Positions 26,121 through 34,557 of a DNA stretch of 64,000 nt are shown here, piece after piece. Below the pieces are notes generated by a model. The model was not told the DNA's origin. It saw only the letters and a list, made by a program, of their open reading frames with translations, and did no database searches. Origin of the DNA: Pelagibacterium halotolerans B2 (GTDB lineage: Bacteria > Pseudomonadota > Alphaproteobacteria > Rhizobiales > Devosiaceae); assembly GCF_000230555.1 (NCBI RefSeq), contig NC_016078.1, positions 1,240,001 through 1,304,000 of the forward strand, written 5' to 3'. Each line of letters starts with the position of its first letter. The stretch's first letter is position 1. A program made the position numbers and the translations under genes.

Positions 26121-27167
26121 TTAGCTATCGGCCTCCAGCACCGAATTGACCTCGACCGTGGGCCCGGCTTCCAGCCATTCCGGCACCGGCAGATCCTTGG
26201 AGCGCAGGAAGGCCGGATTGAACAGTTTCGACTGATAGCGGTTGCCATAGTCGCACAGCACCGTGACAATGGTTTTGCCCGGCCCAAGTTCCCGGGCGAG
26301 CCGCACCGCGCCTGCGATATTGATCGCAGACGAACCGCCAAGGCACAATCCCTCCTGCGCGATCAGGTCGAAGATATAGGGCAGCGCTTCGCGGTCGGGG
26401 ATCTGATAGGCGTGATCGACGCTGAGGTCGGCAAGATTGGCTGTGATCCGCCCCTGTCCGATGCCCTCGGTGATCGACCCGCCCGACGATTTCAGCTCCC
26501 CTTGCGTGTAATAGTTGTAAAGCGCCGCGCCTTCGGGGTCGGCAAGCCCGATCTGGATGTCCTTGTTGCGCTCCTTAAGCGCCATGGCCACCCCGCCAAG
26601 CGTGCCGCCCGAACCAACCGCGCAGATGAACCCGTCAACCTTGCCGTCGGTCTGCTCGAAAATTTCCGGACCCGTGGTTTCGATGTGGGCCTGCCGGTTG
26701 GCAACATTGTCGAACTGGTTGGCCCAGATCGCGCCATTGGGCAACTCGGACGCCAGCTTTTCGGCCAGTCGCCCGGACACCTTCACATAGTTGTTGGGGT
26801 TCTTGTAAGGTTTTGCCGGAACTTCGATCAATTCGGCCCCGGCCAGCCGGATGGCGTCCTTTTTTTCCTGGCTCTGGGTTTCGGGAATGACGATGACCGT
26901 CTTGAACCCCATGGCATTGCCCACCAGCGCCAGCCCGATCCCGGTATTGCCGGCGGTGCCCTCCACGATGGTGCCGCCTGGCCCCAGCGCTCCGCGCGCA
27001 ATGGCATCCCTGATGATATAGAGCGCGGCCCTGTCCTTGACCGACTGCCCGGGATTTAGAAATTCGGCCTTGCCCCAGATCTCGCAGCCCGTCGCCTCCG
27101 AAACGGCGTTGAGGCGGAACAGCGGCGTGTGCCCGATGGCGGAGGGCAGGTCTGGATATGTGTTCAT
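26121..27167 (-). CDS. cysK: Cysteine synthase A
   Basis: PLP enzyme making cysteine from O-acetylserine and sulfide, 348 aa. The PLP lysine is in NPGQSVKDRAALYII (residues about 38-52), the phosphate loop is GTAGNTGIGLALVG, and the acetylserine-binding region and LGGSSAINIAGA follow. ATG 27167 is chosen because conserved TPLFRLNAVSE follows at once; the open frame continues upstream but has no homologous content. It lies with cysD and cysNC in one region, though on the other strand and separated by a photolyase. Some family members act on O-phosphoserine or lack synthase activity, but the sequence shows no such sign. Confidence 0.92.
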   Translation of the reverse strand: MNTYPDLPSAIGHTPLFRLNAVSEATGCEIWGKAEFLNPGQSVKDRAALYIIRDAIARGALGPGGTIVEGTAGNTGIGLALVGNAMGFKTVIVIPETQSQEKKDAIRLAGAELIEVPAKPYKNPNNYVKVSGRLAEKLASELPNGAIWANQFDNVANRQAHIETTGPEIFEQTDGKVDGFICAVGSGGTLGGVAMALKERNKDIQIGLADPEGAALYNYYTQGELKSSGGSITEGIGQGRITANLADLSVDHAYQIPDREALPYIFDLIAQEGLCLGGSSAINIAGAVRLARELGPGKTIVTVLCDYGNRYQSKLFNPAFLRSKDLPVPEWLEAGPTVEVNSVLEADS

Positions 27168-27327
27168 GATGTGCGGCAACAGCTTTTTGGAATGTGAAAA
27201 CTGATGGTAGTGACGTCCTTGGCGGGGAACAAGGCCGCACGGCATTGATCGGACGGGCTTTTTCAGTTCGGCCCGGTTTCGCGCAATCCTCTGCCACGCA
27301 GGTCGCAAAGTCGGGAACCCTATTGCG

Positions 27328-28728
27328 TCAGCGCTTGAGCACCGACAGCGCGCGCTCCCGACTCGCCTTGAGATCGACGATAGGCGCAGGATAAGCCGTG
27401 CCTGATTTAAGGCTGGCCTTATTGAGGATTTCCGGATCGGCCGCCCAGGGCTTGTGAACCCATTTGTCGGGAACATCGCTGAGTTCGGGCACCCATTGGC
27501 GGACATAGTCACCGTGTGGATCGAACTTTTCACCCTGGGTTACGGGGTTGAATATCCTGAAATAGGGCGCCGCATCCGCACCGCTCCCCGCCACCCATTG
27601 CCAGCTTGCCGGATTGTTGGCCGGATCGGCATCGACCAGCGTGTCCCAGAACCAGTTTTCGCCCTTGCGCCAGTCGATCAGCAGGTTCTTGGTCAGAAGC
27701 GATGCCGTCAGCATCCGCACCCGATTGTGCATCCAGCCGGTCTGCCAGAGCTGGCGCATGCCCGCATCGACAATTGGGATGCCGGTCTGGCCCTTCTGCC
27801 AGGCTTTAAGGGCTTTGCTATCGCTGCGCCATTCGATCTCGTCGAACCGCTCCTGCATCGAATGGCGGGCAATGTCGTCGCGATGATAGAGCAGGTGATA
27901 GGAAAACTCCCGCCACGCCACCTCGGACAGAAACTTCTCGCCCGCGCTCGCCATCGACGGTTTTGAATCGATCAGATGCCGCACCGCGAACCATATCTGT
28001 CGCGGTCCGATTTCCCCGAACCGCAAATGCGGCGACATCCGCGAAGTGCCATCCTTGCGCGGCAGGTCGCGGTCATTGGGGTAGTCGGCGAGCAGGTCGT
28101 CGAGAAAATCGGACAAGACACGCTTTGCCGCGTCCTCTCCAATCGCCCAGCGCTCCAATATGCCTCCGGCCCAGGCGGGCCGTTTGCCGAAATCGAGGGC
28201 AGGGGCGCTGATCGCCTCATGCTTTTCGATCCGCCCGATCGGATCGGGGATCGGCTTTTCCCTCAGCGCGGTCCAGAACGGGGTGAAAACGCCATAGGGC
28301 GTACCCTGCTTGGTCGCAATATCCCAGGGCTCGACCAGAAGTGACGCGTTAAAGCTCGCCACTTCGGCACCATCCGCCCTGAGCGCTGTCTTTATCGCGG
28401 CATCATGCGTGCGACCGGCCGGATCGTACCGGCGGTTCCAATACACCCGTTCCGCCTTCGTCTCGCGAACCATTTCGGGGATGATTTTCCCGCTTTCGCC
28501 CTCGCGGAAGGAAAGCCGGACGCCGCGCTCTGCCAGAGCCCCGCTGAGCGCCGCAAGGCTCTCGTGCAGCCAAACCTTCGCCGCCCCGCCGAGCCCGCGC
28601 AGTTCCCGATCGGTCTCGAGCACATAGACCGCATGCACCGGGCCCTCGTGCCGGAGGGCCGCCGCGAGGGCTGGGTTGTCGGCAATGCGCAGATCGTTTC
28701 TGAGCCAAACCAATGTGGAACTGGCCAT
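27328..28728 (-). CDS. phrB: Deoxyribodipyrimidine photo-lyase
   Basis: FAD-dependent DNA repair enzyme that splits cyclobutane pyrimidine dimers with blue light, 466 aa, class I CPD type. The N-terminal antenna domain starts STLVWLRNDLRIADNPAL; the FAD domain shows TSRMSPHLRFGEIGPRQIW, WREFSYHLLYH, the GIPIVDAGMRQLW stretch, MHNRVRM and WQWVAGSGADAAPYFRIFNP. ATG 28728 has a purine-rich stretch upstream. It lies 160 bases upstream of cysK on the same strand and is divergent from cysD. Confidence 0.95.
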   Translation of the reverse strand: MASSTLVWLRNDLRIADNPALAAALRHEGPVHAVYVLETDRELRGLGGAAKVWLHESLAALSGALAERGVRLSFREGESGKIIPEMVRETKAERVYWNRRYDPAGRTHDAAIKTALRADGAEVASFNASLLVEPWDIATKQGTPYGVFTPFWTALREKPIPDPIGRIEKHEAISAPALDFGKRPAWAGGILERWAIGEDAAKRVLSDFLDDLLADYPNDRDLPRKDGTSRMSPHLRFGEIGPRQIWFAVRHLIDSKPSMASAGEKFLSEVAWREFSYHLLYHRDDIARHSMQERFDEIEWRSDSKALKAWQKGQTGIPIVDAGMRQLWQTGWMHNRVRMLTASLLTKNLLIDWRKGENWFWDTLVDADPANNPASWQWVAGSGADAAPYFRIFNPVTQGEKFDPHGDYVRQWVPELSDVPDKWVHKPWAADPEILNKASLKSGTAYPAPIVDLKASRERALSVLKR

Positions 28729-28929
28729 GAAAAAACTTTCTTTTCCGTCTGAAAGAGCAAGTCGAAAAATGCGCCGCTGGGGCTCATTTGGAATATTCGC
28801 GCCGTTCTCGTGCGATACGGGCAAAGCGCGCGCTCAGATCATCCCGCCATGCGTCCGGTGCAGTTGTCCGGGCCGCCATGCTGGAATATGTGTGCACTCG
28901 AAAACGTTCCGAACCGCTGGAATAAAACC

Positions 28930-29844
28930 ATGTCCCTTGAGTCGACCCGCCTCACCCACCTCGCGCGTTTGGAGAGTGAGAGCATTGAGATATTCCGGGA
29001 GGTTGCTGCGAGTTTCGAGCGTCCTGTGATGATGTATTCGATCGGCAAGGATTCGTCGGTTTTGCTGCATCTGGCGCGCAAGGCGTTTTATCCTTCGCGC
29101 ATTCCGTTTCCGCTCTTGCATGTCAATACGACCTGGAAGTTCAAGGAGATGATCGCGTTTCGCGACCGGATGGCCGCGCAATATGGCTTCGATCTGATCA
29201 GCCACACCAACCCCGATGGGCTGCGCGACAACATCAATCCGTTCGACCATGGCTCCTCGCGCTATACCGACATCATGAAGACCCAGGCGCTGCGTCAGGC
29301 GCTTACGGCCGGCCAGTACGATGCGGCGATCGGGGGGGCGCGGCGCGACGAGGAAAAGAGCCGCGCCAAGGAGCGGATTTTCTCGCACCGCAACGCGTCG
29401 CACGCCTGGGACCCCAAGAACCAGCGCCCCGAATTGTGGCGGGTGTTCAACACGCGGCTCAACCCGGGGGAATCGATGCGGGTGTTCCCGATTTCCAATT
29501 GGACCGAGCTTGATGTGTGGACCTATATCTATGCCGAAAACATCGAATTGCCCTCGCTGTACTTTGCCAAGAAGCGCCCCGTTGTCGAGCGGTCGGGCAC
29601 GCTGATCATGGTCGATGACGAGCGCATGCCGCTCGAGCCGGGCGAGACGCCCAGGGAGATGATGGTGCGGTTTCGCACGCTGGGGTGCTACCCCTTGACC
29701 GGCGCCATTCAATCGTCTGCTGCAACGCTTCCCGAGATCATCATGGAGATGCAGGCCTCGCGGACCTCCGAGCGCGAGGGCCGGCTGATCGACAGCGATT
29801 CCCTCGGCTCGATGGAGAAGAAAAAGCAGGAAGGGTACTTTTGA
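28930..29844 (+). CDS. cysD: Sulfate adenylyltransferase subunit 2
   Basis: Small catalytic subunit of ATP sulfurylase, 304 aa; with CysN it makes adenosine 5'-phosphosulfate from ATP and sulfate. Family signs: a PP-loop type site [54 protein letters not shown], and the C-terminal [11 protein letters not shown] with the SEREGRLID stretch. ATG 28930 fits the family start; the frame is open further upstream but non-homologous. The cysNC gene follows after a 220-base gap filled with tandem repeats. Confidence 0.95.
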   Translation: MSLESTRLTHLARLESESIEIFREVAASFERPVMMYSIGKDSSVLLHLARKAFYPSRIPFPLLHVNTTWKFKEMIAFRDRMAAQYGFDLISHTNPDGLRDNINPFDHGSSRYTDIMKTQALRQALTAGQYDAAIGGARRDEEKSRAKERIFSHRNASHAWDPKNQRPELWRVFNTRLNPGESMRVFPISNWTELDVWTYIYAENIELPSLYFAKKRPVVERSGTLIMVDDERMPLEPGETPREMMVRFRTLGCYPLTGAIQSSAATLPEIIMEMQASRTSEREGRLIDSDSLGSMEKKKQEGYF

Positions 29845-29848
29845 TGGA

Positions 29849-30051
29849 GCGTTCGCAGCAAAAGTGGGAACCGGTTTTGCGGTTCGCGAACGCGACCAGG
29901 CAAGAAGGCCCGCGTTCGCAGCAAAAGTGGGAACCGGTTTTGCGGTTCGCGAACGCGACCAGGCAAGAAGGCCGGCGTTCGCAGCAAAAGCATGTCCTCG
30001 GGCCCCGACCCGACGGATGGGAACCGGTTTTGCGGTTCGCGAACGCGACCA
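29849..30051. repeat. Three tandem copies of palindromic repeat, family A
   Basis: Between cysD and cysNC three copies start at 29849, 29912 and 29975, a period of exactly 63 bases. Each has arms GCGTTCGC and GCGAACGC around AGCAAAAGTGGGAACCGG and TTTTGCGGTTC, then the linker GACCAGGCAAGAAGGCC. Copies 1 and 2 are identical apart from the last linker base; copy 3 carries a 27-base insert (29991-30017) of its own near-palindromic GC-rich sequence. The core also occurs at 16225 and 34441. Confidence 0.92.
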
Positions 30052-30064
30052 AGGGAGAACGATA

Positions 30065-31969
30065 ATGTCAACGCTCGCTTCTGCACCTGCTTCCGCCCCG
30101 TCCGCCGATACCGATATCGGGCTCTGGCTGAGCCAGCAGACCGACAAGTCGCTGCTGCGCTTTCTGACCTGCGGCTCGGTCGATGACGGCAAATCCACGC
30201 TGATCGGGCGGCTGCTCTATGACAGCCAGTTGATCCTCGACGACCAGTTGGCCACATTGAAGTCCGACAGCCGCAACCGCCATGTGGGCGATGAGGGCAT
30301 CGATTTCTCGCTGCTGGTCGACGGTCTGGTCGCCGAGCGCGAGCAGGGCATCACCATCGATGTGGCGTATCGGTTCTTTTCCACCGAAAAGCGCAAATTC
30401 ATCGTCGCCGACACCCCCGGCCACGAGCAATACACAAGGAACATGGCGACCGGCGCCTCCAACGCCGATCTGGCGCTGCTTTTGGTCGATGCGCGAAAAG
30501 GGCTGTTGACCCAGACCCGCCGCCACAGCTTCATCCTGTCGCTGATCGGGGTCAAGCACGTGGTGCTGGTCATCAACAAGATCGACCTGATGGAGTATTC
30601 CCAGGAGGTCTTCGACACAATCGTTGCCGACTACACAGAATTTGCCAAAGACCTCGGCTTTGCCTCGCTGGCCGCCGTGCCCATCTCGGCGCTGCGCGGC
30701 GACAACATCGTCGAAAACTCCGAGCGCACCCCCTGGTACACCGGCACGCCCTTGCTGCCCTATCTCGAAGCGATCGTTGTCGACGAGGACAGGAGCAAGA
30801 CCCCGTTCCGCTTTCCGGTGCAATGGGTCAACCGCCCCAATCTCGACTTCCGCGGCTTTTCGGGCACGATTGCCGGTGGCACCGTCTCGGTGGGCGATGA
30901 GGTGCTGGTCGCCGCCTCGCGCAAGCCGGCGAAAATCGTCCGCATCGTCACAATGGATGGCGATCTGCAAAGCGCCATCGCCGGGCAGGCGGTGACCCTT
31001 GTGCTCGACCGCGAGATCGACATCTCGCGCGGCGACATGCTCACCCATCCCGGCCACACCCCGGACTATTCCAACCAGTTCCAGGCCGAGATCGTCTGGA
31101 TGGCCGACGAGCCCGCCTATCCCGGGCGCTCCTATCTTTTAAAGATCGGCAGCCAGCTCGTGCCCGCCACGCTCACCGATCTCAAGCACAAGACCAATGT
31201 CAACACGCTGGAAAAATCGGCCGCCAAGCGGCTCGAGCTCAACGAGGTCGGAACCCTGACCCTGGCCACCGACAAGCCCATCGCCTTTGACCCTTACCAG
31301 ACCAACGGGCTGACCGGCGGGTTCATCCTGATCGACCGGATCAACAATCTGACGCTGGGCGCCGGCACCATCAGCTACGGGCTGCAGCGCGGCAAGAACC
31401 TCTCCTACCAGGCGTTCGACGTCAATCGCGAGGTGCGCGCGCTGCAAAAGGGCCAGACCCCGCAGATCGTGTGGTTCACCGGCCTGTCGGGTTCGGGCAA
31501 GTCCACAATCGCCAATCTGCTCGAAAAGCGCCTGACCGCCGAGGGCCGCCACGTCTATATTCTCGATGGCGACAACATCCGGCACGGTCTCAACAAGGAT
31601 CTTGGCTTTACCGACGCCGCCCGCGTCGAAAACATCCGCCGCGTCGCCGAAGTGGCGCGCCTGATGGCCGATGCGGGGCTGATCGTTCTGGTCTCGTTCA
31701 TCTCCCCCTTCCGCAACGAGCGGCGGCTCGCCCGCGAAGTGGCCGGCGATATCGCCTTTATCGAAGCCTATGTCGATACCCCCCTCGAAATCTGCGAACA
31801 GCGCGACCCCAAAGGCCTCTACGCCAAGGCCCGCGCCGGCCAGATCACCAACTTCACAGGCATCGACAGCCCCTTCGAACCCCCCGAACGCGCCGACATC
31901 ACCCTCAACGGCGCAACAAAAACGCCAGAACAAATGACCGATGAAATCTACGAAATGATCGGCGCTTGA
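30065..31969 (+). CDS. cysNC: Bifunctional sulfate adenylyltransferase subunit 1 / APS kinase (CysNC)
   Basis: Fusion enzyme of 634 aa, the CysN-CysC / NodQ arrangement. The N-terminal part is an elongation-factor-like GTPase: GSVDDGKSTLIGRLLYD, the DxxGH motif DTPGHEQYTRNM and NKIDLM; it drives APS synthesis with CysD. The C-terminal part from about residue 465 is APS kinase with Walker A GLSGSGKST and ILDGDNIRHGLNKDLGFT, making PAPS. ATG 30065 is chosen because GGGAG lies 7 bases upstream. The frame is also open through the upstream repeats, which are 21 codons long, but that extension has no homology. Confidence 0.95.
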   Translation: MSTLASAPASAPSADTDIGLWLSQQTDKSLLRFLTCGSVDDGKSTLIGRLLYDSQLILDDQLATLKSDSRNRHVGDEGIDFSLLVDGLVAEREQGITIDVAYRFFSTEKRKFIVADTPGHEQYTRNMATGASNADLALLLVDARKGLLTQTRRHSFILSLIGVKHVVLVINKIDLMEYSQEVFDTIVADYTEFAKDLGFASLAAVPISALRGDNIVENSERTPWYTGTPLLPYLEAIVVDEDRSKTPFRFPVQWVNRPNLDFRGFSGTIAGGTVSVGDEVLVAASRKPAKIVRIVTMDGDLQSAIAGQAVTLVLDREIDISRGDMLTHPGHTPDYSNQFQAEIVWMADEPAYPGRSYLLKIGSQLVPATLTDLKHKTNVNTLEKSAAKRLELNEVGTLTLATDKPIAFDPYQTNGLTGGFILIDRINNLTLGAGTISYGLQRGKNLSYQAFDVNREVRALQKGQTPQIVWFTGLSGSGKSTIANLLEKRLTAEGRHVYILDGDNIRHGLNKDLGFTDAARVENIRRVAEVARLMADAGLIVLVSFISPFRNERRLAREVAGDIAFIEAYVDTPLEICEQRDPKGLYAKARAGQITNFTGIDSPFEPPERADITLNGATKTPEQMTDEIYEMIGA

Positions 31970-32047
31970 AGCGGCGTCCAACCTGCCAAACCCCTTAATC
32001 CCCCCGGACCAACGGGCCTGGCCTTAAAGGGACACCGGCCTTCTCCT

Positions 32048-32211
32048 CCTTCGCTTCCCCGGTGAAAACCGGGGTCCAGCAGCGCAGCCGCAGACTCCAC
32101 CGCCAGGTGTTATGCGCATGGACCCCGGCGTTCACCGGGGCAGCGACGAAGAGGGAAAAGACCCGGAGCCCTTCACCCCCTTGGTCACCCCGGCCCTGAG
32201 CCGGGGTCCAG
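32048..32211. repeat. Cluster of three palindromic repeats, family B
   Basis: The gap after cysNC holds three related elements built on CCCCGG...CCGGGGTCCA: 32056-32079, an inverted copy at 32119-32141, and 32187-32211. The first and second are mirror images about 40 bases apart. Such elements are scattered between genes in many Hyphomicrobiales. Nothing else is seen in 31970-32257. Confidence 0.75.
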
Positions 32212-32257
32212 TACACTCGGCCTTTCGGTTTCGCCCGAACAGCGCCGTGCGCAAACG

Positions 32258-32632
32258 CTACCCGAACAGGTCGAGCGTCAGTTCCGGCTCGACTGCAGGC
32301 TTGGGCTTCGGGCGCGCTCGTGGTTTGATCGGCGGATGTTCAACGCTCTCGACCATCTCCGACTTTGCAGCCCCGGCAACCGGCACCAGCGGCGTCACCC
32401 AGTCCCGCAACGGTTCAAGCGCATCGGGAACCAGATCATAAATCCGCCGCTGCCTGTCCGCCCTCACGGTCACGACACCCGCATCGCGCAGCACTTTGAG
32501 ATGCTGGGAAATGGCAGGCTGCGTCACGCCGGGAAACGCGGCGACAAAGGCGCCGGCCGGCAATTCGCCGCCAACCAGCATATCGATCATCCGGCGCCGC
32601 GTGGGATCGGCAACAACAGCGAAAATATCCAT
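32258..32632 (-). CDS. ArsR-family transcriptional regulator
   Basis: Winged-helix repressor, 124 aa. The domain reads MDIFAVVADPTRRRMIDML at the start, then the recognition region VTQPAISQHLKVLRDAGVV and the wing VRADRQRRIYDLV. No metal-binding cysteine pair is present, so it belongs to the branch often linked to SRPBCC (AHSA1) proteins, one of which is encoded just upstream. The C-terminus has a proline- and lysine-rich tail. ATG 32632 fits the family start better than GTG 32650. Confidence 0.9.
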   Translation of the reverse strand: MDIFAVVADPTRRRMIDMLVGGELPAGAFVAAFPGVTQPAISQHLKVLRDAGVVTVRADRQRRIYDLVPDALEPLRDWVTPLVPVAGAAKSEMVESVEHPPIKPRARPKPKPAVEPELTLDLFG

Positions 32633-32706
32633 AAGCGCCGATTTATACACTCGAGCCCCGAGCGCAAGACCGCCCGGCGTTCGGGGGCGATGAACCTTGT
32701 GGAAAT

Positions 32707-33141
32707 CTATTCGAGCAGTTCGGCCAGCTCGTTCAGCGCCTCGTGCCAGGCTTCGATCGAGAAAATCCGCGACTCGGCGTCTGCATGCGCCTCGGCAATT
32801 TCAACGATGGTGATTTCGGTCCGCGCTTGATCGACTGGCGCAAAGGTCACGATCAGCGTGCTGTCGTGCTCCGAACCCTCGCCCTCCATGTGCCAGAGCT
32901 CGACAAGCTTGCAATCCTGCTCGTAGCTGGCGATCGTGCCGCTGATGACATGGCTGACACCCGGTTCGTCGGCATCGGTGGTTTCGAAGCGGAATTTTCC
33001 GCCCTCGAACGGCTCGAACTCGACCTGTTCGGCCTGCCACTGCTCGAGCAGGGCAGGGTCGGTCCACGCAGCAAACAATTCGTCGGCGGGTGCGTCGATG
33101 GTGCGCGAAAGCGTGATCGAATGCTCGCCCTGGTCGCTCAT
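32707..33141 (-). CDS. SRPBCC (AHSA1-like) family protein
   Basis: Small START-like ligand-binding protein, 144 aa. It begins ITLSRTIDAPADELFAAWTD, then ALLEQWQ and GGKFRFE; near the end WHEALNELAELL is the usual closing helix of the AHSA1 (Aha1 N-like) family. ATG 33141 lies 1 base from the MFS stop and GGGAG precedes it, so it is translationally linked to the MFS gene upstream and lies before the ArsR gene. The ligand is unknown; ArsR-AHSA1 pairs are often co-regulated. Confidence 0.9.
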   Translation of the reverse strand: MSDQGEHSITLSRTIDAPADELFAAWTDPALLEQWQAEQVEFEPFEGGKFRFETTDADEPGVSHVISGTIASYEQDCKLVELWHMEGEGSEHDSTLIVTFAPVDQARTEITIVEIAEAHADAESRIFSIEAWHEALNELAELLE

Positions 33142-33142
33142 G

Positions 33143-34336
33143 TCAGTCTCCCGTGTTGGGCAGCAATGCCGTCAACAGTCCCGCAAGTGGCAGGAAAGAG
33201 CAAAGCTGGAATACGAAAATGATGCTCGTGGCGTCGGCGACGACCCCGAGTACGGCTGCGCCCAGCGCGCCCATCCCGAAGGCAAACCCGAACATTATGC
33301 CGGCAATCATGCCGACCCGGCCCGGCAGCAATTCCTGGGCATAGACAAGGATGGCAGAGAATGCCGACGCCAGGATGAACCCGATGATCGCCGTTAGGAC
33401 GATCGAAAGCTCAAGTCCCACATAGGGCAGGGCCAGCGTGAAGGGAAGGGGTCCTAGGATCGAAACCCAGATCACCACCTTGCGCCCCACCTTGTCGCCC
33501 ACCGGCCCACCGATGAACGTGCCCGCCGCCGCGGCACCGAGAAAAACGAAAAGATAGAGCTGCGCCGAGGACGCTTCGAGGCCGAATTTCTCGATAAGGA
33601 AGAAGGCGTAAAAGCTGGTCATCGATGCCATATACACATTCTTGCTCAACACCAGCAGAGCCAGGATCGCGAAGGCACCGAGCAGTCCGGCTCGCGAAAT
33701 CGATTTGTTTCGCACGGCAACCGGCTGCGGCTTCTGCATCCGGTTCTGTCCCGCATACCAGGTGCTGACCGCAAAGAGCACCGCAATCGCCGTCAGCGCC
33801 ACGATGGCAAACCACGAAACGCTGCCCTGGCCGCGCGGGATTATGATGAAGGCCGCAAGAAGCGGCCCGATCGCCGTGCCCACATTGCCGCCGACCTGGA
33901 AAAGGGATTGGGCAAACCCCAGCCGGCCGCCCGAAGCCATGCGTGCAACACGAGAGGACTCTGGATGAAAGATAGACGATCCGACCCCGATCAGTGCGGC
34001 CGCCAGCAACAGCATGGGAAAGCTCGATGCCATCGAGAGCACAAGCAAACCGCTCAATGTCGAGCACATGGCGATCGGCAGCGAATAGGGCTTGGGATAT
34101 TTGTCGGTGTAGTAGCCCACCAATGGCTGCAAGAGCGATGCGGTCATCTGGTTGACCAGCGTGATCAGCCCGATCTGAGTGAAATCGAGTGCGTAGATCT
34201 GGGCAAGAAGCGGATAGACCGCCGGCAGCAGCGCCTGCATCAGATCGTTGAGCAGATGGGAAAAACTGATGGCGAACAGGACCCAGAGGGACGTGGTCTG
34301 CCGTGCGGGCTGGTGCTCCGCAGTGGTGGCGGTCAT
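33143..34336 (-). CDS. MFS transporter (fosmidomycin-resistance-like)
   Basis: Twelve-helix inner-membrane transporter, 397 aa, of the Fsr branch of the major facilitator superfamily. Signs: SFSHLLNDLMQALLPAVYPLL in the first helix, GYYTDKYPKPYSLP in the loop 2-3 motif, GSSIFHPESSRVARMASGGR after helix 4, a typical Fsr feature, and GPVGDKVGRKVVIW in loop 8-9. ATG 34336 is chosen; the frame extends to 34390 without homology. It starts the MFS-AHSA1-ArsR unit. The exported compound is not readable; drug export is a family-based inference. Confidence 0.88.
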   Translation of the reverse strand: MTATTAEHQPARQTTSLWVLFAISFSHLLNDLMQALLPAVYPLLAQIYALDFTQIGLITLVNQMTASLLQPLVGYYTDKYPKPYSLPIAMCSTLSGLLVLSMASSFPMLLLAAALIGVGSSIFHPESSRVARMASGGRLGFAQSLFQVGGNVGTAIGPLLAAFIIIPRGQGSVSWFAIVALTAIAVLFAVSTWYAGQNRMQKPQPVAVRNKSISRAGLLGAFAILALLVLSKNVYMASMTSFYAFFLIEKFGLEASSAQLYLFVFLGAAAAGTFIGGPVGDKVGRKVVIWVSILGPLPFTLALPYVGLELSIVLTAIIGFILASAFSAILVYAQELLPGRVGMIAGIMFGFAFGMGALGAAVLGVVADATSIIFVFQLCSFLPLAGLLTALLPNTGD

Positions 34337-34354
34337 GACAAAAATCCGGAAAAG

Positions 34355-34382
34355 AAACGGCGTGGTTTCCCACGCCGTTTTT
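34355..34382. terminator. Terminator between the TerC and MFS genes
   Basis: AAACGGCGTG (34355-34364) pairs perfectly with CACGCCGTTT (34371-34380). T-rich sequence follows on both strands. On the minus strand it ends the TerC transcript before the MFS gene starts. Confidence 0.75.
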
Positions 34383-34440
34383 GCTTTCATCTCCAGCGTT
34401 ACGTCCGCTTCGACTTTTCGTCAAGCGAGATGGCGCTCGA

Positions 34441-34483
34441 GCGCGTCCAGCAAAATTGGCACGGTTTTGCGGTTCGGACGTGC
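34441..34483. repeat. Dispersed palindromic repeat, family A
   Basis: Arms GCGCGTCC (34441-34448) and GGACGTGC (34476-34483) around AGCAAAATTGGCACGG and TTTTGCGGTTC, the same core as at 16225 and 29849. It lies between the MFS and TerC genes. Confidence 0.75.
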
Positions 34484-34557
34484 GAAGAAGCAAGGACCTG
34501 GATAAAGTCCGCGATTCGAAGACCCCAAGGACCGTGCAAGCGCAAGGCGGATTTGAT

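Noticed and set aside
27168..27533. 122-codon N-terminal extension of CysK
   Set aside because: Family homology begins at ATG 27167; the upstream frame overlaps the photolyase end and has no domain signs.
29849..30051. Possible CRISPR array
   Set aside because: Repeats are directly abutting with identical linkers, not unique spacers, and no cas genes are near.
29864..30064. 67-codon N-terminal extension of cysNC through the repeats
   Set aside because: It only translates the tandem repeat, and ATG 30065 has a proper ribosome site and the family start.
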